Under the pieces are notes generated by a model that worked only from the letters and a program-made list of their open reading frames with translations, searched no databases and was not told the DNA's origin. The translations under genes were made by a program, and so were the position numbers. Positions 13,216-25,586 of a stretch of DNA of 64,000 nucleotides are shown piece after piece. Location of the stretch: assembly GCA_021234155.1 (NCBI GenBank), contig JAJEKV010000100.1, forward strand, positions 1,094,116 to 1,158,115, written 5' to 3'. This stretch comes from Isoetes taiwanensis (Eukaryota > Streptophyta > Lycopodiopsida > Isoetales > Isoetaceae). Positions within the stretch are counted from its first letter, which is position 1. Each line of letters opens with the position of its first letter.

Positions 13216-13929
13216 TCAACTTGTTATCACGGATGGCAAGCTCGCGCCCGCGATGGATCGACCACGGGCGGATCATTTACTGTAGATCCGCGGCTGAATG
13301 GGGCGGTGACTCACGAACAAGTTTGCAACACCTATCGGTTACAAGCCAAGGGTTTGCCACTCCACGGCTTACCCGAGAATACAATCAACCATGGGAAGAC
13401 ATGGATATTGATAAAAGGCATAGCAGCGGCTGGTTGACCCCTATTTGACACCTTGTAACAATGTCACATTGGTTCCACATGAGGAGGCGGTACCCCGGCT
13501 CCTCCTCTCGTTCAAAGAAGACACCACACCAACTCCTAGTGGCGCCACTATTTTTCAAAATTGGTCAACATGAACATCTGTCCTACTCGTGAGCCAGACC
13601 CACCTTTGTTCGGGATGATCAAGTCATTCCACACATTCAAACTCTGCGGTAGACATAATTGATATTGGAACAAATCAACCAATCCGATTGGCGCAGCGAC
13701 CTCACGCCCGACATTGGGGGAGCAAGCCATTTGTGCTATTCAAGCGTTTCAAGCACATCTTTGCTTGGAGCTACAAAGACCTCAGGGTATCAAGAAAGAA
13801 TTGGGACAACTCTCGATTCCCACCAAGCCCGGATGCTAGACCCATCTAGCAGCGGCGATGCCGGCTTAACCCAAACTACCGTGAAAAGGTTAAAGCCCGA
13901 AATTGACAAGCTTTTGAATATTTGGACTT

Positions 13930-15130
13930 ATCTACGAGGTCAAACATTGAGAATGGGTAAGTCCTATTGTTATTGCCCTCAAACATAATGGAAAAATTGG
14001 CGTTTGTGTGGATTATAGAAAACTCAATCAAACCCGCGGACCGGGATCATTTCCCTCTCCCCTTCGCGGATCAAGTGTTGGAAGATGTAGCGAGGCCCGA
14101 GATGTACTCCTTCATGGGCCGGCTTCTCGGTTATAATCAAATATCCATTCGAGAAGAAGATCAACTAAAGACTACCTTCACTACTCCATGGGGTACCTTT
14201 GCTTACAAAGTCGTTCCTTTTGGATTGTCAAACTCACCATCCACATTTCAGCATTATGCTTGCTTTTTTTCAAGAGTACATGCAAGTTCATCCCTTTACG
14301 CAAGTCTTTCGGGATGACTTCTCCACTTACACCCGTTATGGACCATTTGGTAAAACTTGAACTAGTTTTTCAGCGGCTGTGATGAATCACGGAATTAGCC
14401 TCAATCAGGAAAAGTGCACCATACGTGTCACCTCGGGTGTACTTCTAGGACATGTAGGTGAGTCGACCGCGGCATTACAAGCGGACCGACCAAAATCATT
14501 TGTGTCATCGAGCATATCCACTGCGAATATCAAGGACACCGCGTTCCTTTCTTGGCAAAGTCAACTTCTATGCCACCTTTATTCGAATTGGGCCATTTGC
14601 CGATCCAATTCACAAAATTTGGAAATCCATACACATGGACTTGGACATCGATGCAAATCAAGCTTTTAAAGAACTCAAAGTCAAGCTCCACGAAGCCCCG
14701 TGCTAGTACCACCTCAATGGGACAAACCATTTCATGTCCATGTTGATGTTTTGGGGCTTTGCGATTGGGCTGTTCTAGCTCAGAGTATGCACCAAATCGG
14801 GACAAGCCCATCGGATCGCCCGGTGAGAAAACTCAATCTGCTGGCGCAACTATTCGACCCGCGGAAAGGGAAGCCCTTGGCCTTATCTTTTGTGTACAGC
14901 GCTTTTCGACACTATCTTCTTGGTAGTCAAATTGGCTTTTATGTGGATCATCAAGCTCTTCTATATTTAATCAATAAGCCAAACCCCCACGGGCGAATTG
15001 CTTTCGATGGATATTGATATTGCAAGAGTTTGCCCTTTTGACATTATTCACAAGCGGGATGGCGCTCACCACGGTCCCCGACTATCTTTCCGCATACCGC
15101 GGATGATCCCTCGGAAGGAGTTCACGATGC
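13930..15130 (+). pseudogene. Ty3 reverse transcriptase and RNase H, copy B
   Basis: RT fingers/palm: [20 protein letters not shown] at 14046-14105, then [20 protein letters not shown] up to about 14220. The catalytic box reads [11 protein letters not shown] near 14302-14334, where most relatives have FLDD. The thumb follows with HGISLNQEKC near 14383. RNase H shows SFVYSAFRHYLLGSQ and YVDHQALLYLINKPNP near 14940-14987. The 116-residue run at 13967-14317 is the longest open piece. Small indels break the rest. Confidence 0.85.
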
Positions 15131-15279
15131 CCTTCGGGATGCTCAAGCTGTTCACGGTCGCGCCACGCCTCATTGGTACCCACGACTATCAGCGCTTTCT
15201 CCTCGCGGCACTCGTCAAGTGACCCCGCGCTCTCTCGGAAAAGACAACTTCTGCATAAACAACAATTCCTTGAGCGAAT

Positions 15280-16270
15280 GCGAGATTATCACGATGGTTC
15301 TTGGCCATCTCTATAAATGTGGCAAAGACAATGTGCTCGGCGATGTGTTCTTCCTCCACGAAGTCCACGATCTAGTCAAACAAGCCCACGAAGGACTTGG
15401 CGTTGGTCATTTCGGTGGGAACAACACGACAAAGGAAACTCCTCCTTCTTTGGGTATTCTTGGCCGCGCTTTTCAAAGATGCTCACAAAATACCGCCGCG
15501 TGTGATGTTTGTCGAGGCTTAGTAGACCCGCGACCCGTGGCGGCTCTGCGCTCCGCCAATAATACGCCTCTCCCCTTTGCCAAATGGGGTATGGATTTTG
15601 TTGGTCCCATGGACCCCACACGCAATCAACACTAGGGCGCGCTACATTCTAGTCTTCACGGACTATGCAACCAAATGGGGCTGGCGTGTGCTCTACACGA
15701 CAACACGGCTGCTAAATGCGGCTAAGGTTCTCTACAAGAACATCATCAGCGATTTGGATGTCCCTTAGAATTAGTTAGTGATCGTGGAGTTCATTTCATC
15801 AATCACACTATTGCTGAACTCACTAACTATCGCACATTCATCACGGAAAAAAAGCCGCCTTACTATCCCGTGGTAATGGCTTGGCTGAAAGCACAAACAA
15901 GGTGCTTATCCACATTACGAAGAAGATTTGTGATCCTACAAGAAAAGATTGGCAAGATAAGTTACCCTACGGTTTTATGGGCTTACAATACAACATACAA
16001 AGTATGGCCCGGTCAAACACCTTTTCGACTTGTGTATGGCCAAGAGGCTCTTATGCCTTTTGAGTTCATTTTACCCTCACTCAAATTTCGGTTAGCACGA
16101 GAACATAATCCATCGGCTGACTTTGCAAGAGCGAGTTTATCAAGCTGGAACAAGCTGGATGAACTTGAAGAGATGCTTTTCTTAGACTTCAACAAGGCAA
16201 ACAACTACAAAAACAATGGCATGACAAACACATCAAAAACAAAACTTTTCAAATTGGCGACTTAGTTCTT
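15280..16270 (+). pseudogene. Ty3 integrase, copy B
   Basis: HHCC zinc finger (LHEVHDLVKQAHEGL near 15353, CDVCRGLVDPRP near 15502), DDE core (YILVFTDYATKWG near 15645; VSDRG-encoding region near 15779; NGLAESTNK in one frame near 15876) and a C-terminal domain with RARASLSSWNKLDELEEMLF-like sequence near 16120-16185. Would insert the cDNA into the chromosome. No chromodomain follows. Frame changes occur at C/G-rich spots. Confidence 0.8.
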
Positions 16271-17250
16271 CTTTCACGATTTCGAGATATCAACAACATC
16301 TGGCAAACTCAAGCTCGGATGGTTTGGGACCATACAAAATTTCGAGATACCACATCACGGAGTTTTACAATTACAAAAATTGAATGGCACTCCATTTCCT
16401 ACATTAGTCAATGGATTTCGACTCAAGAAATTTCAAACCCCTGCTGCGGCATCCTTAGCTCAAGAACAAAATTTACAACAAGATACCACTTGTACAAATT
16501 TATGAGAAACACTTTTCTATTATGTACAAAAATTGCAGAAGGCTACAATTATTTGTGGGATTTTTCACCCGAGCAGTCCTAAACTAAACAAAAATTGGGA
16601 AAACCCTATCATCTTTGCTACTTCGCCCTTTACTCACGGGGGCACTCCACTTTCGGAGGATGCGGAAGCCCCCCAGTGCGACCACTCGGTGAGCGATCAC
16701 CTCGGCGTCGAGTTTATCTCGGGTTGGCGGCGGTGCCTCCAACCAAGGATCCATAGGGATCGGCGATTCCACCAGAGCGCCCGGGTCGGCGTCGTCCATC
16801 TTGCATGTAATCGGTCGCGGAAGCTCACGGACATTTGTTATCGAGTTCTCCATCTTCGCGAATTTTGGTTCTTCTCGGCGAACCCAACTTCCAATTTATA
16901 GGCGAATACCAACCCTAGCGGCATTTGTTCACGAAAGGTCACCTCCGCGGATATTAAAGTAATCATTCCCCCGATATTTTTTGTACGCAAACTTTTCGAC
17001 TCCTCTTTTTTAATATTACGACAAGCTGCCCGGTGATTAATACCGTCCGCCATTAAAGTTTTATTCTCCCCCGGGGAACTCTCCGCATCTTGGTGCGAAG
17101 GCTGTCTCTTGAGATTCTCAATCGTCCGCGATCTTTCGACCGTGTCTCCCGACTCTCAAAAACCCTTCCCAGCCGTCACTTCCACTCCTCACTTTTCACT
17201 CATACTCCACTCCGTCCTTCCGGCCCATTACTCGTGACCTCGACCTTCAA
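16271..17250 (+). other. integrase tail and non-coding spacer, copy B
   Basis: First about 320 bp still reads as basic protein downstream of the integrase core (FTTRYHLYKFMRNTFLL). The rest is non-coding and carries the shortened poly(A) spot (5 A). Confidence 0.6.
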
Positions 17251-20200
17251 GATGGCTTCTACCTCCAAGAACTCAACACTCAGCGGCGTTTGCACCAATG
17301 GATCGGCGCAATTGAAAATATCAAGTTCGTTTCTTCATACGCACCCAGCTCCACATCGGCATCACCTATAACCTCTGGTGAGTTCGGATTGTTTCATTTT
17401 TTTGCAGCAGGGAACTCCGGCTCCCAACAAGAACAAATTACGACAATTTGTGGCTAACACAGTGAAGGCGAGGAAGATGGATATGCCTCCCAAGTCGATG
17501 GAAACCCTATACTCCTAAACCCTCAAACCATAGCCTCGCCTTTTCTCTACCCAATCCGCCCAATGCCTTGTCTTACCTTGACATTGGTAAATATGATATT
17601 TCCAAATTACGCTCTATTCCTTATAATCTTTGCACAAACCAAGGCTGTCCACCTTTCCAAAGCAACATGATGCCTTTACCAAGTTTCTTTGGAGGAAATT
17701 TTTTGGGTTACTCCATGAAGAATACCTCTATTAGCGATGTTTTCTACCATCGTACTATATCCTCACCAACACCTTTGAAACAATCAATTGGACTCAACTC
17801 ACGTATCGGAGATTTCAGCGGGAACTTGGCGGATTTCGAGAAAAAATCCTAACTCTTCCTCGTTTGCCCCATGGGAGCCCACTTCGGAGCTTTCATTAAT
17901 CATCGGACCCCATGGCGCCATCATGCCCCCTTCTCCACCAAGCCAACATCGACCTTATTGATGCTTTTGAAGGTCTTCAACCAAACTCTCCTCCTTCTCG
18001 GCACCGTCAATCTCGTCGACCAACTCGGGCGAGAAATATTTCACAACCACCAGTCTCCACCTCACTGTAAATTCCAATTCTCTAAAACCTATTCCTTACG
18101 TTGATAACCAACCACCCGGAACAACCACCGGTTAACCTTGTGCAACAATTCCACTTTCGGACTCAGCGGCACCGGCAAAAACAACGGCGGCGACACAACA
18201 AAACTCCCATTGATCTCACGGTACTCACAAGGACACTCCGCGGCAATGACCAAGGATCTATAAACAAGGGTGACGGATCAAAGCCATCCCATCCACCTCC
18301 TCTCACCCGTGGATACCTCTGATGAAGCTGTCCTCGGTTTGCCTTGATGCCCTCAGTGATCATCACGGAACTTCATAGCGACCACCGGGGCCGCGACCGC
18401 GAGTCCGTGGACCAACTCAAAGCGAAGTCATCCTGCCGAAGGCTGATTTGGTATTTGTGAGGCGGAGAGAAGAAGCCTTGCACAATCAATTCATGATCCA
18501 TCGAGAAACCCTTCATCAATCCCGGCAAATTGTCAAAGGAACTCAAGGAGTCCCTCAAACAAAAGCGACACCAAGTACAGCGATCTTGAGACCGCTACAA
18601 CAATGCGGTGCGTCCACGAATAATGCTACTCGTAGAAACGGCACGCCCGTGCGACCAACTTGATACTTGAGTCCAAGGTCCGCGACTTTTTCGAAACCAC
18701 CTTGCGAGAATAAGGATGCTCACATCGCATCTCTCAAGGCAAGTTAGACCAGCTCCGCGGCAAACCGCGGCTGCGGATGCTCTTGAAATAGGCGCACTCA
18801 AAAGCGGACTTGCAAGCCACTCGGGCTTCAAGCTCCTCGATTCCCAACTTCTCGGAGCAAGTCAGGCACACCTCACCGCGCAAAGTCGCGGGGCTGCGGA
18901 CCCGGTCTCTCAGAGCAACAAGATATCATTGCGGATTACAAGATCGGCTTTCCAGATAGGCGGCGGTGGCCGGATGATGATCTGGGAAAAGCGGGAACAA
19001 ACCTATCGGCTTGCTTACGCTATTCCCCTGGACTATCAGAAACCCGGCCGGTTACCATGACTATGTGCAAGCAAGGAAAAACACTTTTCTTTTATTACGC
19101 TGAGAAACAAGGGTGATACCACAAGTCCCACGGCGTAGGCGATATCGAGCGACAATGGCCCTTCATATACGTCCATGAGCGAGGCACACTTTGTGCTCGT
19201 CAATTTTGATATCCTACGGTTTGCGGATCTCGACCATTTTGGCTCTCGGCACCATAGCCCCCCGGCTTATGTCATGCGACTTCTACGGCACATGTTACTC
19301 GGGCTCATCGGATAAGCATGGCGAGAACTTTAAAGGAGATACGGTGGCGGGGTTCTTTTGACCAAGAAGAACAAGTACCTCAAGACACAAAATTTACGCA
19401 AGCTGTTACCTCGGAATACATGCCTCTTCTCTGAGAAAGAAGTGGAGCTATGGCTAGCTGAAACAGCTTGCGCTCCGCCGGACACTATACAACTCGAACA
19501 AGAACTTGACCTTACCGCAGTTGTTCTTACAACATTATGCTTCCTTGCCGCGATGCACTGCGGGCTGAAGCGAGCGTCCTCCACGATGAGTGGGACCACG
19601 TACTGTGGCGGCACATGTACATTCCGGTGCATGGGAGGCGATTACCAAACGACTACGAGAAGATATTATTGGAATTCCAAGAGCAGTCTGCGGGATGGCC
19701 GGCACCAACCCCCAAACAACCCAGAGTACACTAGCAAGCTTTGGATGCCCACCTCGATCAAGGTCAATTCCCGGCATGGAGACAAAATTACGGACTCGAA
19801 GTCAAAGAACATGCATTGGACACCCACGGCAATTGCGGCGGACAAGCGTTGGGACCCGCGCTTCATCATGAGGCGCAAATGGCGTGAGGATGAAACTTTG
19901 GACAACACCAACAAGCTGGATATACATGCCCAATGCGTGTTAGGTGGAAGGCTGCCGAATGCAATTTACGGTCTTGTAACCTTCCTTGCCAAGGCCAAAA
20001 CTTCAGCTGATCCATCGTATTTGGCAAGCGAATTGCAATGCGGCACTCATGACCATACTCGGTATCGCGAAGCGCCAAGTGCGGATCCATTTTGCAACCC
20101 CAATGCAAATCTTTGGAAAGTTCGGGTTGGACCTTGTCTTATACATGGAGATCACAAATCTTCCATCGAGATCCGCCCACTTATTTGGAGAACATGATTT

Positions 20201-20380
20201 CGAAGGCTTTCTCATAGGAGCGGCCGAATGTTTGGCATCGGGACTCAAGCAAATCTGGAAAGAGGCGAACAACACTTTCGGTGAATCTGATGGTGAGCCT
20301 CCCTCATCTCTATGTTCAAGATCGAGAAGAGGAGCGAGGATTCCCACCCAGGAATTCATGCCCCCTTTTCTAGCCAATAA
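17251..20380 (+). pseudogene. 3' extra coding region of the Ty3 family, copy B
   Basis: Same layout as in copy A: MASTSKNSTLS start at 17251, a region with SYLDIGKYDISKLRSIPYNL near 17568-17630, a coiled-coil part near 18460-18950, and a C-terminal part. The C-terminal stretch 19358-20197 is open for 279 residues, but comparison of frames with copies A and C (for example RAEASVLHDEWDHVLWRH in another frame near 19566-19620) shows that this open frame is itself a chimera of true and shifted reading. Function unknown; it may be a captured host gene or an envelope-like third ORF. Confidence 0.6.
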
Positions 20381-20396
20381 GTGTAGTTTGGTAGAG

Positions 20397-20685
20397 TGTT
20401 AGCCACATTGGCGGAACCACAGTCTATACTTCTTTGCATGAGGGATGAGCCCCCTGGCCCACGGTGTCCAAGAAGAGGGATCCACAAAGCCACGGCGGGT
20501 CAAAGCTCCTCAAGCCGAAGACCCAAGGTAGGACCCTGGCGGGCCACTACTTGTCTGATGCATTTGCGGCCGCGGGCGGCTTCAATTCTGTTAGAGTGCC
20601 CAAGTAGTGGAGCAGCGTTGTCATGATGAGGATCGATTCAGGGCCGTAGGCCACTCAGGTATTCCTATATATTGTAGCATTTTTT
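20397..20685 (+). repeat. Ty3 family LTR 2, 3'-truncated
   Basis: Begins TGTTAGCC after the polypurine tract of copy B and matches LTR 1 and LTR 3 up to the ATATTGTAGCATTTTT region, then stops. Only about 289 of about 590 bp remain. The rest of the LTR, primer site and most of gag of copy C are deleted. Confidence 0.85.
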
Positions 20686-20721
20686 TGGTTGGACCTTAAT
20701 TGGGTTTAGTGAGGCGGATTA
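20686..20721. other. deletion junction with filler
   Basis: 36 bp that match neither LTR nor gag lie between truncated LTR 2 and the gag end of copy C (which resumes at a place equal to about 12426 in copy B). It contains GACCTTAATTG (20692-20702), which also occurs at 4066-4076 just left of the truncated start of copy A. Confidence 0.6.
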
Positions 20722-21100
20722 GCCATAAGCACCACTGTGCACCAAGTTTTTCAAAGCCCGATTACGTACCGGTGAGCCATCAACCAAATCTGTTCATTTT
20801 GCACCCAATCTGCGGATCAAAGCTGCTTCCTCATGTTCAACCTAAACTTAGCAAAAAGTTTGCTTCAACTCATCGAGCGTCTGAAGGTAAAGGCACTCAA
20901 GTCTGTCAATGCTACCACCACGATCGGGAGCCACGACCACGAATGCCCACGACATCCGCAGCACCACCACTCAACATTCTTTTGAAGTCGACCTCCTCAA
21001 CAATGTAGCGACATCTATTGGCGACAACAACAACCACGGATCCACCACAACTACACGCAATCCCTCCGAACTTCAACAAAGAACTTGCTAAAATCAAAAT
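20722..21100 (+). pseudogene. Ty3 gag C-terminal remnant, copy C
   Basis: Matches 12426-12800 of copy B, for example VSHQPNLFILHP near 20773-20810. Only the end of gag/linker remains after the deletion. Confidence 0.65.
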
Positions 21101-21169
21101 TCCTCTCGACCTTACGACTATCCTACAACTATGTCGGCCTCTGAGCACATTTTACAAAACTGTATTTTG

Positions 21170-21720
21170 TTAATGCGTCGCCACATCAACACCCACGGTG
21201 CATGCACACGTGGGCCAAAAGCTGTTCACCATGTTCCGGATCGATGGTGGCGGCTTGATCAATCTTAATACGGATAATCTCGGGGCGACAATTGGGCATA
21301 AGGGGCTCCATGCCCCTTATGACATCAAGCTGCGAATGGCCATATCCGCGACCACAAGGAGTACACAACCAATACCGGTCAATATTGGAGATCTACAATT
21401 TACCATGGAATTCGATTGTTTGGAAGCGAGGAGAAGATGGGGAGATTATGAAATGTTAGTAGGGCGACCCTTTTTGAGACAAGCTAAAAGCATTCACTCT
21501 TGGGCCCGCGAGATCAACTTGTTATCACCCGGATGGCAAGCTCCGCCCCGATGGATCGACCACGGGCGGATCATTTTCTGTAGATCATATTTGAGAATCG
21601 GGGCGGTGACTCACGAACAAGTTTGCAACACCTATCGGTTACAAGCCAAGGGTTTGCCACTCCGGCTTACCCGAATACAATCAACCATGGGAAGACATGG
21701 ATATTGATAAAGGCATAGCA
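21170..21720 (+). pseudogene. Ty3 aspartic protease, copy C
   Basis: The best-preserved protease of the array: 21198-21707 is open for 169 residues. The active-site region reads RIDGGGLINLNTDNLG, with D-G-G where most retroelement proteases have D-T-G or D-S-G. Further on NIGDLQFTMEFDCLEARR and YEMLVGRPFLRQAKSIHSW are visible; the latter holds the second conserved G-R-P-F-L region. Cleaves the polyprotein in the intact element. Confidence 0.7.
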
Positions 21721-22214
21721 GCGTTGGTTGACCCCTATTTGACACCTTGTAACAATGTCACATTGGTTCCACATGAGGGCGGTACCCTCGGCTCCTCCTC
21801 CTGTTCAAGAAGACACCACACCAACTCCTAGTGGCGCGCCACTATTTTTCAAAATTGGTCAACATGAACATCTGTCCTACTCGTGAGCCAGCCCACCTTT
21901 GTTCGGGATGATCAAGTCATTCCACACATTCAAACTCTGCCCAGTAGACATAATTGATATTGGAACAAATCAACCAATCCGATTAAGTACGACCTCGCAT
22001 GACATGAGGGGAGCAAGCCATTTGTGCTATTCAAGCGTTTCAAGCACATCTTTGCTTGGAGCTACAAAGACCTCAGAAGGTATCAAGAAAGAATTGGGAC
22101 AACTCTCGATTCCCACCAAGCGGATGCTAGACCCATCTAGCAGCAGCGAGTCAAGCTTAACCCAAACTACCGTGAAAAGGTTAAAGCCGAAATTGACAAG
22201 CTTTTGACCCATTT

Positions 22215-23405
22215 GGACTTATCTACGAGGTCAAACATTGAGAATGGGTAAGTCCTATTGTTATTGCCCTCAAACATAATGGAAAAATTAGCGTTTGTGT
22301 GGATTATAGAAAACTCAATCAAGCCCAGGGACCGGGATCATTTCCCTCTCCCTTCGCGGATCAAGTGTTGGAAGATGTAGCGAGGCCACGAGATGTACTC
22401 CTTCATGGGCCGGCTTCTCGGTTATAATCAAATATCCATTGAGAAGAAGATCAACTAAAGACTACCTTCACTACTCCATGGGGTACCTTTGCTTACAAAG
22501 TCGTTCCTTTTGGATTGTCAAACTCACCATCCACATTTCAACGCATTATGCTTCTTTGTTTTTTCAAGAGTACATGCAAGTTCATCCCTTTTCCGCAAGT
22601 CTTTCGGGGATGACTTCTCCACTTACACCCGTTATGGACCATTTGGTAAAACTTGAACTAGTTTTTCAACGCTGTGATGACTCTGGAATTAGCCTCAATC
22701 GGAAAAGTGCACCATACGTGTCACCCGAGGGTGTACTTCTAGGACATGTCGTGAGTCGACCACGGCATTACAACGGAGTTGACCAAAATCAGTTTGTGTC
22801 ATGAGCATATCCACTGCGAATATCAAGGACACACGTTCCTTTCTTGGCAAAGTCAACTTCTATGCCACCTTTATTCCGAAATTGGCACCGACTGCCGATC
22901 CAATTCACAAACCATTTGGAAATCCATACACATGGACTTGGACATCACGATGCAAATCAAGCTTTTAAAGAACTCAAAGTCAAGCTCACGAAGCCCCCGT
23001 GCTAGTACCACCTCAATGGGACAAACCATTTCATGTCCATGTTGATGTTTAGGGCTTTTTGCGATTGGGCTGTTCTAGCTCAGAGTATGCACCAAATCGG
23101 GACAAGCCCATCGAATCGCCCGAGAAAACTCAATCTGCTGGCGCAACTATTCGACCCCACGGAAAGGGGAAGCCCTTGGCCTTATCTTTTGTGTGTGGCC
23201 TGGCAGCTTTTCGACACTATCTTCTTGGTAGTCAAATTCGGCTTTTATGTGGATCATCAAGCTCTTCTATATTTAATCAATAAGCCAAACCCCACGGGCG
23301 AATTTTCGATGGATATTGATATTGCAAGAGTTTGCCCTTTTGACATTATTCACTGGCCGGACGGCTCACCGCGGTCCCCAACTATCTTTCGCATACACCA
23401 CGGAT
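22215..23405 (+). pseudogene. Ty3 reverse transcriptase and RNase H, copy C
   Basis: Same domains as copy B. RT pieces include YLCLQSRSF-frame and true-frame [14 protein letters not shown] near 22478-22520, SGISLNRKSA-type thumb near 22685 and LGHVVSRPRHY near 22738. RNase H pieces include FYVDHQALLYLINKPNPTGE near 23240-23300. Frames break by indels, including one inside the catalytic DD box region (about 22600). Confidence 0.8.
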
Positions 23406-23589
23406 GATCCCTGGAAGGAGTTCCACGATGCCCTTCGGATGCTCAAGCTGTTCTGGTCGCGCCGCGCCTCATTGGTACCACGACTATCAGCGCTTTCTCC
23501 TCGCGAGAGCACTCGGGTCAAGTGACCCCGCTCTCTCCCGGAAAGACAACTTCTGCATAAACAACAATTCCTTCAGCGAAATGCGAGAT

Positions 23590-24900
23590 TATCGATGGTT
23601 GCTGGCCATCTCTATAAATGTGGCAAAGACAATGTGCTCCGGCGATGTGTTCTTCCTCCACGAAGTCCACGATCTAGTCAAACAAGCCCACGAAGGACTT
23701 GGCGGTGGTCATTTCGGCGGAGACAACACAATGAAACTCCTCCTTCTTGCCGGGTATTACCACCCACGCTTTTCAAAGATGCTCACAAATACACACGCAC
23801 GTGTGATGTTTGTCGAGGCTTGGTAGACCCGCGGCCCGTGGCGCTCTGCGCTCACGCCAATATACGCCTCTCCCCTTTGCCAAATGGGGTATGGATTTTG
23901 TTGGTCCCATGGACCCACCGCAATCAACACTAGGGCACGCTACATTCTAGTCTTCGGACGGACTATGCAACCAAATGGGCTGAGGCGTGTGCTCTGCGAC
24001 AACCGCGGCTGCTAGTGCGGCTAAGGTTCTCTACAAGAAATCATCATCTGGCGATTTGGATGTCCCTTAGAATTAGTTAGTGATCGTGGAGTTCATTTCA
24101 TCAATCACACTATTCTGAACTCACTAACTATCGCACATTCATCCGAGAAAAAGCCTTACTATCCCGTGGTAATGGCTTGGTGAAAGCACAAACAAGGTGC
24201 TTATCCACATTGAAGAAGATTTGTGATCCTACAAGAAAAGATTGGCAAGATAAGTTACCCTCACGGTTTTATGGGCTTACAATACAACATACAAAGTAGC
24301 AACCGGTCAAACACCTTTTCGACTTTGTGTATGGCAAAGAGGCTCTTATGCCTTTTGAGTTCATTTTACCCTCACTCAAATTTCAGTTAACAACGAGAAC
24401 ATAATCCATCGGTGACTTTGCAAGAACGAGTTTATCAAGCTGGAACAACTGGATGAACCCGAAGAGATGCTTTTCTTAGACTTCAACAAGGCAAACAACT
24501 ACAAAAAACAATGGCATGACAAACACATCAAAAACAAAACTTTTCAAATTGGCGACTTAGTTCTTCTTCACGATTTCGAGATATCAACAACATCACGGCA
24601 AACTCAAGCTTCGGATGGTTGGGACCATACAAAATTTCGAGATACCACATCACGGGTTTTACAATTACAAGAATTGAATGGCACTCCATTTCCTACATTA
24701 GTCAATGGATTTCGACTCAAGAAATTTCAAACCCCTAGCTTCCGACATCCTTAGCTCAAGAACAAAATTTACAACAAGATACCACTTGTACAAATTTATG
24801 AGAAACACTTTTCTATTATGTACAAAATTGCCCGAAGGCTACAATTATTTGTGGGATTTTTTCACCGAGAACAGTCCTAAACTAAACAAAAATTGGGAAA
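23590..24900 (+). pseudogene. Ty3 integrase, copy C
   Basis: The zinc finger is open here: FLHEVHDLVKQAHEGLGGGH near 23650-23706, then TCDVCRGLVDPRP in a neighbouring frame near 23802. Core pieces lie near 23891 (MDFVGPMDP in frame terms), 24082 and 24170. The C-terminal run 24467-24754 is open for 95 residues and contains KTFQIGDLVLLHDFEIS, the usual DLVLL motif of the integrase C-terminal domain. Confidence 0.8.
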
Positions 24901-25459
24901 ACCCTATCATCTTTGCTACTGCGCCCTTTACTCTGGGGGCACTCCACTCGGAGGATGCGGAAGCCCCCCATTTGCGACCACCTCGGTGAGCGATCACCTC
25001 GAGGCGTCGAGGTTTATCTCGGGTTGGCGACCGGTGCCTCCAACCAAGGATCCATAGGGATCCGGCGATTCCGCGAGCGCCACTGGTCGGCGTCGTCCAT
25101 CTTGCATGTAATCCGATCGCGGAAGCTCAGGACCCATTTGTTATCGAGTTCTCCATCTTCACGAATTTTGGTTCTTCTCGACGAACCCAACTTCCAATTT
25201 ATAGGCGAATACCAACCCTAGCATTTTGTTCGCGAAAGGTCACCTCACCAGATATTAGTAATCATTCCCCCCCCGATATTTTTGTACCACGCAAACTTTT
25301 CGACTCCTCTTTTTAATATTCGACAATTTGCGCGTGATTAATACCGTCGCCATTAAAGTTTTATTCTCCCGCCGGGGAACTCTCACGCATCTTGGTGCGA
25401 AGGCGTCTCTTGAGATTCTCAAATCGTCCGCGATCTTTTCGACCGTGTCTCCCGCGACT

Positions 25460-25496
<37 letters not shown>

Positions 25497-25586
25497 CTTC
25501 CCAACCGTCACTTCCACTCCTCACTTTTCACTCATACTCCCTCCGTCCTTCCGACTTCTCGTTACTCCGTGACCTCGACCTTCAAG
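24901..25586 (+). other. non-coding spacer of copy C with A34 run
   Basis: Equivalent of 6201-6884 in copy A. Poly(A) at 25461-25494. Confidence 0.7.

Larger units (their letters stand above)
10009..20396 (+). mobile_element. Ty3/gypsy copy B, complete order of parts
   Basis: 10.39 kb from LTR start to the next LTR start. Contains LTR, primer site, gag, protease, RT, RNase H, integrase, 3' coding region and polypurine tract in this order on the plus strand. Every domain is recognisable but all frames are interrupted by small indels. It shares both LTRs with its neighbours (LTR-internal-LTR-internal-LTR), the pattern expected from unequal recombination between LTRs or from a tandem assembly of near-identical copies. 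Confidence 0.9.

Noticed and set aside
19358-20197. 279-residue ORF as an intact protein
   Set aside because: Copies A and C show that the natural reading frame changes within this stretch, so the open frame mixes true and shifted sequence.
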